From Nitrososphaerota archaeon (GTDB lineage Archaea; Thermoproteota; Nitrososphaeria; Nitrososphaerales; Nitrosopumilaceae), in assembly GCA_022565935.1 (NCBI GenBank), contig JADFJY010000019.1:1-14363 (forward strand): a DNA stretch of 14,363 nucleotides, written 5' to 3'. Position 1 is the first letter of the stretch. The number at the start of each line of letters is the position of its first letter. Positions 1 to 5,335 of this stretch are shown here, one piece after another. The notes under the pieces were generated by a model. It was not told the DNA's origin. It made no database searches and was given only the letters and a program-made list of their open reading frames with translations. A program made the translations under genes and the position numbers.

Positions 1-550
1 CCCAAGGCCTATGTTTGTGTCCACACAAAACCACATCAACTTTAGTATCCAAAACTGTTCTTAGAACATCACCAGCATCAACAACAGTAAGCTGATCAGA
101 ACCAGTATCAGGAATTGGAATTAAGTGATGATGCATTGCTACAATTTTTATTTTATCTTTGTATTTTTTCATAGTTCTCTCTAACCACAAATTTTGTCGA
201 TATCCAACTTCACCGTTATTTCTATCAGGTCTAGCAGTTCCAACTGTTACTAAAACAACATCATCATCTAACTCATTAACTGTTTCAAATGGAAAGAATT
301 TTTTGAACAACAAATAACCAGTATTTCTATAATCATGATTTCCACTAATTGAAATAATTTTTTTTGTGTTAAATTGTGTTAGTAGTGATTTACATTTTTC
401 ATATTCTTTCATCAGGCCTTCATTAGTTAGATCACCAGTAATTACAATCACATCAGGATTTAGTTCGTTAACTTCTTTGACTATTGTTTCAAATACATTT
501 GGTTGGAACTGAGAACCTACATGAAGATCAGAAAGCTGTACAATAATCAT
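1..550 (-). CDS. Metallophosphoesterase (calcineurin-like), partial at the window edge
   Basis: I translated this by hand from an ATG at 550-548. It gives 183 codons running off the left edge, so the C-terminus is missing. The five blocks of the calcineurin-like phosphoesterase fold appear in order: SDLHVG (D8, H10), TGDLTNEG (D40), SGNHD (N71, H72), MHHHLIP (H140-H142) and CGHKHRP (H178, H180). These are the usual ligands of a dinuclear metal centre that hydrolyses phosphomono- or phosphodiesters. No signal peptide or membrane segment is visible, so it is probably cytoplasmic. The overall form resembles the CpdA/Icc and YfcE-like branches, but the substrate cannot be read from the sequence. 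It is divergent from the dehydrogenase gene, with an AT-rich block (569-581) about 25 nt upstream that could serve as its TATA box for a leaderless transcript. The family call is secure; the substrate is unknown. Confidence 0.9.
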   Translation of the reverse strand, partial: MIIVQLSDLHVGSQFQPNVFETIVKEVNELNPDVIVITGDLTNEGLMKEYEKCKSLLTQFNTKKIISISGNHDYRNTGYLLFKKFFPFETVNELDDDVVLVTVGTARPDRNNGEVGYRQNLWLERTMKKYKDKIKIVAMHHHLIPIPDTGSDQLTVVDAGDVLRTVLDTKVDVVLCGHKHRPW

Positions 551-568
551 CTTCTATCAAAATGAAAC

Positions 569-581
569 CAAATTATATTAA
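569..581 (-). promoter_or_regulatory. Possible TATA box of the metallophosphoesterase gene
   Basis: An AT-only block in the 118-bp divergent intergenic region reads TATTAATATAA-like on the minus strand. It is centred about 25 nt before the ATG at 550, the spacing expected for an archaeal leaderless transcript. It is AT-rich enough to be a chance match. Confidence 0.35.
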
Positions 582-636
582 TAAATTGCCCCTTATAGGA
601 AATATAGAAAAAATGGTTTCATTGACAGGAGTAGAA

Positions 637-644
637 TTAAATAC
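637..644 (+). promoter_or_regulatory. Probable TATA box of the isocitrate dehydrogenase gene
   Basis: TTAAATAC is centred about 28 nt before the ATG at 669. This is the archaeal TATA-to-start spacing that would put the transcript 5' end at or next to the start codon. No Shine-Dalgarno motif precedes the ATG, which also fits a leaderless mRNA. Confidence 0.4.
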
Positions 645-668
645 GCTCAATCGACAAATCACGCTGCA

Positions 669-1697
669 ATGGGTAAAAAAGCAGCCGTAATTAATGGAGA
701 TGGAACTGGTCCGGAATTAGTTGATGCAGTGATTCAGGTTTTAGAAGCATGCAATACCCAAATTGAACTTATTCGTTGTGAAGCAGGTTCAGAGCAATGG
801 GAAAAAAATGGCGGAGCAACATACATTCCAGAAGCCACATCAAAAATCATGGATGAAAGTGATGCTTGTTACAAAGGTCCAACTACAACAATACCATCGC
901 CTGACGCTCCAAGAAGTGTAGCTGTTTCTACGCGACAAAAATTTGAACTATACGCAAATATTAGACCCATCAAGACGTATGATAGACTATCACCAAACAA
1001 AAAGCTTGATTTTGTTTGTTTTAGGGAAGCAACTGAAGGATTGTATGCAGGAATTGAGTTTGATACATCAGAAGATTCTGCTATTGCAATAAGAAAAATT
1101 ACAAGAAAAGGTTGTAAAAGAATAGTAGATTCTGCATTTGAGTGGGCAAAAAAATATGGATTAAAAAAAGTAACAGCAATTACAAAAAGGAATATTTTAA
1201 AAAGAACAGATGGAATTTTTTGGAGTGAAGTAGAAAGGGCTGCACAAGAAAATCCAGGAATTGAGATTGAAGAATATTATATTGATAATATGACTCAACA
1301 ATTAGTAAAAAATCCTGAGAGATTCAATAATTCTGTTTTAATAAGTACAAATCTGTTTATGGATATTATTTCAGAATGTGCTTCTGGTAGTATTGGTTCA
1401 ATTGGAAATGTTTACTCTGCAAATATTGGTGATAATTATGCAATGTTTGAGCCAGCACATGGAAGTGCACCGAAATACAAAGGAATGGATAAAGTAAATC
1501 CTACTGCTGCAATTTTATCTGGAGCATGGATGACAGAATATCTTGATGAACCTGAAATTAAGAATGCAATTTTCAAAGCCACAGATGAAGTAATCAATGA
1601 AGGGAAATTTGTAACATATGATATTGGTGGTAATGCAAAATTAAGTGAAATGGCTAATGCAATTGCAAAACATTCTGCTGAACTATTAAAAAAATAA
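669..1697 (+). CDS. icd: Isocitrate dehydrogenase-type beta-decarboxylating dehydrogenase, NADP signature
   Basis: This 342-residue protein belongs to the isocitrate/isopropylmalate dehydrogenase family, which oxidises and decarboxylates a 2-hydroxy acid with a divalent metal. Visible motifs are GDGTGPE (10-16), RSVAVSTRQ (82-90, with S83 and R89), LYANIRP (94-100), FREATEGLYAGIE (118-130, R119 and Y126), the catalytic lysine K173 in TKRNILK, D206, NLFMDI (228-233), ANIGDNYAMFEPAHG (251-265) and APKYKGMDKVNP (267-278). YAGIE, ANIGD and the KY...DKVNP block match NADP-dependent isocitrate dehydrogenase of the E. coli type better than LeuB, so I favour NADP-isocitrate dehydrogenase feeding 2-oxoglutarate synthesis. 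The length is that of the short family form. One usual isocitrate contact is changed: the position equivalent to E. coli N115 is Ala (A85). Homoisocitrate or isopropylmalate dehydrogenase remain alternatives. The ATG is adjacent to GKKAAVINGDGTG, the normal start of the fold. The stop abuts the hemK stop with no gap. Confidence 0.88.
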   Translation: MGKKAAVINGDGTGPELVDAVIQVLEACNTQIELIRCEAGSEQWEKNGGATYIPEATSKIMDESDACYKGPTTTIPSPDAPRSVAVSTRQKFELYANIRPIKTYDRLSPNKKLDFVCFREATEGLYAGIEFDTSEDSAIAIRKITRKGCKRIVDSAFEWAKKYGLKKVTAITKRNILKRTDGIFWSEVERAAQENPGIEIEEYYIDNMTQQLVKNPERFNNSVLISTNLFMDIISECASGSIGSIGNVYSANIGDNYAMFEPAHGSAPKYKGMDKVNPTAAILSGAWMTEYLDEPEIKNAIFKATDEVINEGKFVTYDIGGNAKLSEMANAIAKHSAELLKK

Positions 1698-2231
1698 TCA
1701 CTTTTTAGCTTCAACAAGGATCAGTTCTTCAAAGAATAATTTCTTTTTTGCAATAACTTTTGCTGTTAACCCTTCTTTTTTTGTTGCATCAATTAATGCT
1801 TGATAATTTGAAAGTGAAGATGTTACAAATAGAAATTTCCCTGTTGTATTTAGGCATGAAATAGCTGATTTTATTATCTTTAGAGGTATTTCAAGTCCTT
1901 CTGCACCACCGTCGGTTGCAATATCTAAGATTTCATCAGTTGCAAGATAGGGTAGGTTACAAACAATAAGATCAAATTTTATGTTTAATGCATCTGAACC
2001 ATTACAGCAAACAAGATTTTTTGTTTTGTAAGTTTGATGTTTTAACACTTTGTAGTTAATGTCAGTTCCAACTACAAAAGAAAAGTTTTCAGAGAGTAAT
2101 TTTGTTAGATATCCAGAACCACTTCCAATATCTAATGCAAAATCTCCGGTTTCATTTTCAATATTATCTACTAGAAAAAAAGTATCCTCCGAAGGAGGAT
2201 ACTCATCATTTTTCAAGAATTTGTTTTGCAA
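1698..2231 (-). CDS. hemK: HemK/PrmC-family (Mtq2-like) protein methyltransferase
   Basis: A class I SAM-dependent methyltransferase of 177 residues, the length of the compact archaeal/eukaryotic Mtq2 form, which lacks the bacterial PrmC N-terminal domain. Homologues methylate the glutamine of the GGQ motif in peptide-chain release factors, so the likely substrate is aRF1. Motifs are the YPPSEDTFFL lead-in (11-20), the SAM-binding loop LDIGSGSG (33-40), TDIN (56-59), the catalytic-type tetrapeptide NLPY (92-95; the family norm is NPPY) and DGGAEGLE (107-114). The sequence offers no in-frame ATG. Starts are TTG at 2231 or TTG at 2216, overlapping the ksgA stop by 26 or 11 nt. The two ATGs at 2209 and 2206 are out of frame. 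It is the last gene of the L21e operon, and its translation is probably coupled to ksgA. A strong hairpin plus T7 lies in its first codons (2171-2203). Confidence 0.87.
   Translation of the reverse strand: MQNKFLKNDEYPPSEDTFFLVDNIENETGDFALDIGSGSGYLTKLLSENFSFVVGTDINYKVLKHQTYKTKNLVCCNGSDALNIKFDLIVCNLPYLATDEILDIATDGGAEGLEIPLKIIKSAISCLNTTGKFLFVTSSLSNYQALIDATKKEGLTAKVIAKKKLFFEELILVEAKK
2174..2203 (-). terminator. Terminator-like hairpin with T7 at the start of hemK
   Basis: A perfect 10-bp inverted repeat, arms AGTATCCTCC (2181-2190) and GGAGGATACT (2194-2203), has a 3-nt loop. On the transcribed strand a run of seven T follows the hairpin directly. It begins 2 nt after the ksgA TGA (2208-2206) and lies inside the first codons of hemK, so it resembles an internal attenuator between the two genes. 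Archaea terminate mainly on U-tracts, so whether the stem itself matters is inference. Confidence 0.5.
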
Positions 2232-2913
2232 GGTGAATTATTTCATCTACTGAAAGATCGTCTATTCGTTTATCCATTACAGTTTCCTTATTGAATTGTT
2301 TTAGAATATTTTTAATAGTTTTTCGTCTATATGAAAAAATTTTATTGATTGTTTGAATCAGATCTTTGTTCATAGTATTTTTTTTAATTATTTTTAAAAT
2401 TACAGAATCAACTTTTGGAGGTGGAGAAAAATTATTTTTTCCTACATTAGAGATTTTTTTAATTTCAAAGGCATAATTGGCAACAATACTTACTGCTCTT
2501 CTTTTCTTTGAGGATTTTGAAAGTAGTTTCTCAGCAAATTCTTTTTGGACCATGATCACACCATGAGAGAAAGAAGTTTGTGCAAGCCATTCTATTGCAT
2601 CTTTACTCTTAGAGTATGGTAAATTTGATACAAAAATAGAGAAGGAGTCTTTTTTCTTAAAACCATCACCGGATTTTAAGATGAGATTATCAATATCAGA
2701 GAATGTAGATTTTGCTCTTTTAACAAGTTTTTCATCTACATCAACTGAGATCACTTTGTTTGCTTTCTTACAGAGTAACGGAGTTAAGATTCCCAATCCC
2801 GTTCCCAACTCAAATACAACATCTCCTTTTGTGATTTTAGCCTCAGAAACAATTGATTTGGCTATAGAATTTGAGTTAAGAAAGTGCTGTCCAAATTGTT
2901 TTCGTTTTATCAT
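2206..2913 (-). CDS. ksgA: Ribosomal RNA small subunit dimethyladenosine transferase (KsgA/Dim1)
   Basis: This enzyme makes N6,N6-dimethyladenosine at the two adjacent adenines in the loop of the 3'-terminal helix of 16S rRNA during small-subunit maturation. The 235-residue protein opens with the family signature KQFGQHFLNS (5-14). It then has the SAM loop FELGTGLG (34-41), the acidic SVDVD (56-60), the catalytic NLPYS (97-101, where the N-x-P-Y side binds the target adenine) and the FSPPPKVDS block (162-170) of the C-terminal lobe. It is shorter than bacterial KsgA because the C-terminal helical domain is reduced, which is common in archaea. The ATG at 2913-2911 overlaps the upstream DUF655 TGA in an ATGA junction, implying coupled translation. 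An 8-bp inverted repeat (2912-2929) covers this start. Confidence 0.95.
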   Translation of the reverse strand: MIKRKQFGQHFLNSNSIAKSIVSEAKITKGDVVFELGTGLGILTPLLCKKANKVISVDVDEKLVKRAKSTFSDIDNLILKSGDGFKKKDSFSIFVSNLPYSKSKDAIEWLAQTSFSHGVIMVQKEFAEKLLSKSSKKRRAVSIVANYAFEIKKISNVGKNNFSPPPKVDSVILKIIKKNTMNKDLIQTINKIFSYRRKTIKNILKQFNKETVMDKRIDDLSVDEIIHLAKQILEK

Positions 2914-3476
2914 CTCTTTACAAAGAGATTCATTCTGCTTTGACCAGTAAGTTCATCCATGATTCGTTCTGAAATGTGTTTTACTGGATCTTTGAATCCA
3001 ACTCTTTCTTGTAAATCTTGATAGCTTTCAAACTTTTTCTTTTCTCGTTCTTCAAGCATTGTTTTCATGTAGGTTTTTCCAATTCCAGGAATTAATTCTA
3101 GTGCATGAATTCTAGGTGTTAATGGTTGTGCATTGTTTAGATATGTAACAAATTTTAATTCATTAACAGTAACAATATTTTCTATTACTGTATTTAATTC
3201 ACTTTGAGCTGATGATGAGATATGTTCATAGTCCATTTTTCCCAAGACAGATAGAACTTTAGTTCGTCCTTCTTTGCCGATATAGATTTTTTCACCTATC
3301 TCAAATGTTGAATTAGCAACTCCAAGAATCTCTAAAAGAGTTAGACGGTCTTCTCCAATAGCTGTGACTATGATTCCTTCTCTTCCTCTTACAGTAGTTG
3401 ATTTTCCTCTAGGATTAAAATCTAAAACATATGCGTGTTCTTCATATTTTCTAGGTGGGTTATGTGCCCTGTACAA
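2910..3476 (-). CDS. DUF655 family protein (OB-like plus helix-hairpin-helix)
   Basis: A 188-residue archaeal protein of the DUF655 family, found next to rpoF and ksgA in many archaea. The N-terminal half (about 11-115) is beta-rich, with YVLDFNP, a stretch around VTAIGEDRLTLLEI and the glycine turns of IGEKIYIGKEG, consistent with an OB-like nucleic-acid-binding fold. Residues 125-150 (ELIPGIGKTYMKTMLEER) form a helix-hairpin-helix with the PGIGK turn. Together these suggest a non-specific RNA- or DNA-binding protein. The operon context points to ribosome biogenesis or transcription, but the biochemical role is not established. The start is TTG at 3476-3474: an AGGAG Shine-Dalgarno (3486-3490) sits 9 nt upstream, and no ATG or GTG is available near the conserved N-terminus. 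It ends in a 4-nt overlap with ksgA. Confidence 0.88.
   Translation of the reverse strand: MYRAHNPPRKYEEHAYVLDFNPRGKSTTVRGREGIIVTAIGEDRLTLLEILGVANSTFEIGEKIYIGKEGRTKVLSVLGKMDYEHISSSAQSELNTVIENIVTVNELKFVTYLNNAQPLTPRIHALELIPGIGKTYMKTMLEEREKKKFESYQDLQERVGFKDPVKHISERIMDELTGQSRMNLFVKR
2912..2929 (-). repeat. Inverted repeat over the DUF655 stop / ksgA start
   Basis: Arms ATCTCTTT and AAAGAGAT, each 8 bp and perfect, have a 2-nt spacer; physically this would be a 7-bp stem with a TGTA loop. On the mRNA the 3' arm includes the AU of the ksgA AUG and the GAG just upstream. A folded hairpin would hide the start until a ribosome finishing DUF655 opens it. Confidence 0.45.
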
Positions 3477-3485
3477 AATAAAATG

Positions 3486-3490
3486 CTCCT
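3486..3490 (-). promoter_or_regulatory. Shine-Dalgarno site fixing the DUF655 TTG start
   Basis: AGGAG on the minus strand lies 9 nt before the TTG at 3476. It supports internal, leader-dependent translation within the operon and use of the TTG codon. An ATT codon 6 nt from the site is the only alternative. Confidence 0.6.
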
Positions 3491-3494
3491 AAAA

Positions 3495-3515
3495 AATTAA
3501 GAGTGCTCCTTAATT
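3495..3515 (-). repeat. Hairpin with T-run at the rpoF stop / DUF655 start
   Basis: Arms AATTAAG (3495-3501) and CTTAATT (3509-3515) form a perfect 7-bp stem with a 7-nt loop. The rpoF TAA (3499-3497) lies in the downstream arm. On the minus strand the stem runs into a total of six T before the AGGAG of the next gene. It could be a partial terminator or a spacer hairpin. A 7-bp AT-rich palindrome could also arise by chance. Confidence 0.35.
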
Positions 3516-3823
3516 ATCTTGAGTATTTTTTCAAGAGTTTCAGCAAGAATTAGTTTTTTCCAGCCAAATGTAAAAGAACGTAATTCAGCTAAACTTGTTG
3601 GTCTGATATTTACAATTTCAACAGCTTCATCTTCTGTTAATTCACATTCTTTCACGAGTTGTTTTTTCATTTCTTTTGCAGCCTTAAGATCAATTGATAC
3701 AAATTTTGAAACATAATCATAGGTCCAACGTTGAATTTGGTCCATCTCTTCAACATCTACTTTACCTAAAATTTCTTTAACTTCTACAAGAGAGATTGAT
3801 TGTTTCTTTTTTATTTCTTCCAC
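3497..3823 (-). CDS. rpoF: DNA-directed RNA polymerase subunit Rpo4 (RpoF, Rpb4 homologue)
   Basis: This 108-residue subunit pairs with Rpo7 (RpoE) to form the stalk of archaeal RNA polymerase, which binds nascent RNA and aids initiation and termination. The N-terminal part (8-25, SISLVEVKEIL) is the strand/helix that packs on Rpo7. The rest is the helical HRDC-like domain, with the characteristic WTYDYVSKF (33-41), the block LTEDEAVEIVNIRPTSLAEL (62-81) and a terminal helix LEKILKII (97-104). Length and motif order match the family. The start is GTG at 3823-3821, two bases after the L21e TAG, with a GGTG motif 7 nt upstream. The nearby ATG at 3825 is out of frame. It lies between L21e and DUF655, as in many archaea. 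Confidence 0.93.
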   Translation of the reverse strand: MEEIKKKQSISLVEVKEILGKVDVEEMDQIQRWTYDYVSKFVSIDLKAAKEMKKQLVKECELTEDEAVEIVNIRPTSLAELRSFTFGWKKLILAETLEKILKIIKEHS

Positions 3824-3825
3824 AT

Positions 3826-4125
3826 CTATACACCGAATGGTTTGATATGATCTAATCGAGTGATTAAGGTTTTCGATTTATTACCTAATTTCACATCAAG
3901 AGTTATAGCACGTCTACCAACGTTTGTGATTACACCTACTTTACCGTGGTATCGCCTATGTGGTAATCCTTTGTGTTGTCTTGGATCAATGATAATAAGT
4001 GCTTGCTGACCTTCCTTGTATTCATGTAACAAGAATGAGACTCCTCTTGGAGCCCTTTTCTTCATAATTGATCTAGTTTTATATCTAAATCCATGTGAAC
4101 GACCATGGGATCTCTTAGTTGCCAT
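3826..4125 (-). CDS. rpl21e: Large ribosomal subunit protein eL21 (L21e)
   Basis: A 99-residue, strongly basic ribosomal protein of the 50S subunit that is shared by archaea and eukaryotes and absent from bacteria. It begins ATKRSHGRSHGFRYKTRS, with an arginine/histidine-rich rRNA-binding tail. The SH3-like beta barrel follows, with IIIDPRQHKGLPHRRYHG (44-61), GKVGVITNVGRRAITLDVKLG (61-81) and the closing TRLDHIKPFG. Length and motifs are those of the family. The ATG at 4125 is preceded by a TATA-like box 28 nt away, so this is the first gene of the L21e - rpoF - DUF655 - ksgA - hemK operon and its mRNA is probably leaderless. Confidence 0.95.
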   Translation of the reverse strand: MATKRSHGRSHGFRYKTRSIMKKRAPRGVSFLLHEYKEGQQALIIIDPRQHKGLPHRRYHGKVGVITNVGRRAITLDVKLGNKSKTLITRLDHIKPFGV

Positions 4126-4149
4126 GTAGTGTAAAACCTCTAAAAGCCT

Positions 4150-4157
4150 TATTTTAA
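4150..4157 (-). promoter_or_regulatory. TATA box of the L21e operon
   Basis: TTAAAATA on the minus strand is centred about 28 nt before the L21e ATG, in the 56-bp gap after rlmN. Its position predicts a transcript start at or within a few bases of the ATG. Confidence 0.5.
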
Positions 4158-4174
4158 CACTTAGAACATTATTT

Positions 4175-4181
4175 GAAAAAA
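4175..4181 (-). terminator. U-tract terminator of rlmN
   Basis: On the minus strand the rlmN TAA is followed at once by TTTTTTC. A short T-run without a stem is the usual archaeal termination signal. It also separates rlmN from the L21e promoter. Confidence 0.4.
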
Positions 4182-5261
4182 TTAACCAATAATGTCTGTT
4201 CTAAGTTGACCACATGCAGCTGAGATCTCAATACCTTTTTCCACACGAACAGTACAGTTAACACCAGCATTAGACAAAATTTGTTCAAATTCATTGACGT
4301 TATCTTGTGTTGGACGTTTGAAATCACCAGCAGTTGGATTGATAGGAATCAGATTTACATGAGAACCATTTCCTTTCAAAAGTATTGCTAGTTCTGTTGC
4401 AATTTCAGATGAGTCATTAATTCCTGCCATAAGTGCATATTCAAAAGTTACCCGACGTCCAGTTTTTTTGTAATATCTTCTACCTGCTTCAATAATATCT
4501 TCGACAGAATTAGGTCCTGCTGTAGGAACTAATTTTTTTCGTAATTCATTGTTTGGGGCATGAAGAGATATAGCAAGACCAATTTGTAGATTTTCTTCAG
4601 CTAGTTTGTCTATTCCAGATACAATACCTATAGTAGAAATAGTAATGTTTCGTTGACCAATTCCAAAACCTCTATCATGTGTTAAAATTCGCACAGCGCG
4701 AATCATCTCATCATAATTTGCCATTGGTTCTCCCATCCCCATAAAGACCAAGTTTGTAACATGTTCCCCTCGTTGTTGTAAAATATCTGCAAAATGAATT
4801 ACTTGAGCTACAATTTCTTCGGCTTTGATATTTTTTTCAAATCCCATTTGACCAGTTGCACAAAACACACATTTCATTGCACAACCAATTTGAGTTGAAA
4901 CACAAATTGTTGATCTTGGATGACCATTAATTTTTGATGATGGATATTGTATCAAAACAGTTTCTATAGAAGTTTCATCTGTAAGATTGAGTAGTAGTTT
5001 AGTTGTATCTCCATCATCACTAACAACACGATGAATTTCCTTTGCAGAACCTATTGTATAACCTGCTTCAATCAATTTTTCTCTCATTTCCTTTGGAAGT
5101 TGTTTCAGTTCCGAGATATTTTTAGGAAACTTGTAATAAAGAGGAAGAAGAATTTGATCTGCTCTATATCTAGGATAACCCATATCAATCACCAGTTGTT
5201 CCATCTCTTCTGGAAGTAAGCGATAAAGATCCGTCATGTTGTGTAACAGATTTTCAAACAT
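4182..5261 (-). CDS. rlmN: Dual-specificity RNA methyltransferase RlmN (radical SAM)
   Basis: This radical-SAM methyl synthase makes C2-methyladenosine; bacterial RlmN acts on 23S rRNA A2503 and tRNA A37. The 359-residue protein has an N-terminal RNA-binding region ending PRYRADQILLPLYY (30-43). The 4Fe-4S motif is CAMKCVFC (C127, C131, C134), followed by GQMGF, then GMGEP (175-179, the SAM-contacting GGEP-type motif), ITISTIG (206-212) and HVNLIPINP (301-309). Both methyl-shuttling cysteines are present: C120 in TICVS, and C350 in EISAACGQL near the C-terminus. All catalytic parts are therefore intact, as in RlmN/Cfr; the context favours housekeeping RlmN. Most archaea lack RlmN, which suggests an old bacterial acquisition. 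The ATG at 5261 is used here. The second Met (codon 9, 5237) lies 30 nt after a TATA-like block (5262-5272) and may be the true leaderless start. Confidence 0.93.
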   Translation of the reverse strand: MFENLLHNMTDLYRLLPEEMEQLVIDMGYPRYRADQILLPLYYKFPKNISELKQLPKEMREKLIEAGYTIGSAKEIHRVVSDDGDTTKLLLNLTDETSIETVLIQYPSSKINGHPRSTICVSTQIGCAMKCVFCATGQMGFEKNIKAEEIVAQVIHFADILQQRGEHVTNLVFMGMGEPMANYDEMIRAVRILTHDRGFGIGQRNITISTIGIVSGIDKLAEENLQIGLAISLHAPNNELRKKLVPTAGPNSVEDIIEAGRRYYKKTGRRVTFEYALMAGINDSSEIATELAILLKGNGSHVNLIPINPTAGDFKRPTQDNVNEFEQILSNAGVNCTVRVEKGIEISAACGQLRTDIIG

Positions 5262-5272
5262 ATTATAATTTA
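5262..5272 (-). promoter_or_regulatory. Possible TATA box of rlmN
   Basis: TAAATTATAAT on the minus strand lies directly upstream of the first ATG and about 30 nt before the second in-frame ATG (5237). If it is the TATA box, the protein starts at codon 9. If the first ATG is used, a promoter in the T-rich stretch around 5285-5300 would be needed. Confidence 0.35.
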
Positions 5273-5284
5273 ATCAATGGTATT

Positions 5285-5310
5285 GAAAATAAAATAAATT
5301 TCAAAAAGAA
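5285..5310 (-). terminator. U-rich terminator region after radA
   Basis: About 25 nt after the radA TAA the minus strand becomes a T-rich tract: T5, then TTTATTTTATTTTC. A weak 6-bp inverted repeat TTGAAA/TTTCAA (5283-5304) encloses it. This fits archaeal U-tract termination. Confidence 0.4.
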
Positions 5311-5335
5311 CTCGAGATGAGAGAAATGAGAGTAG

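Noticed and set aside
1436..1717. Minus-strand frame inside the dehydrogenase gene
   Set aside because: It overlaps well-supported motifs of the plus-strand enzyme (catalytic and NADP-binding blocks) and the hemK end, and has no recognisable domain.
5307..5333. Direct repeats ATGAGAG between radA and rlmN
   Set aside because: Only two 7-bp copies in a purine-rich stretch, with no symmetry or fixed spacing to a promoter; too weak to call a site.
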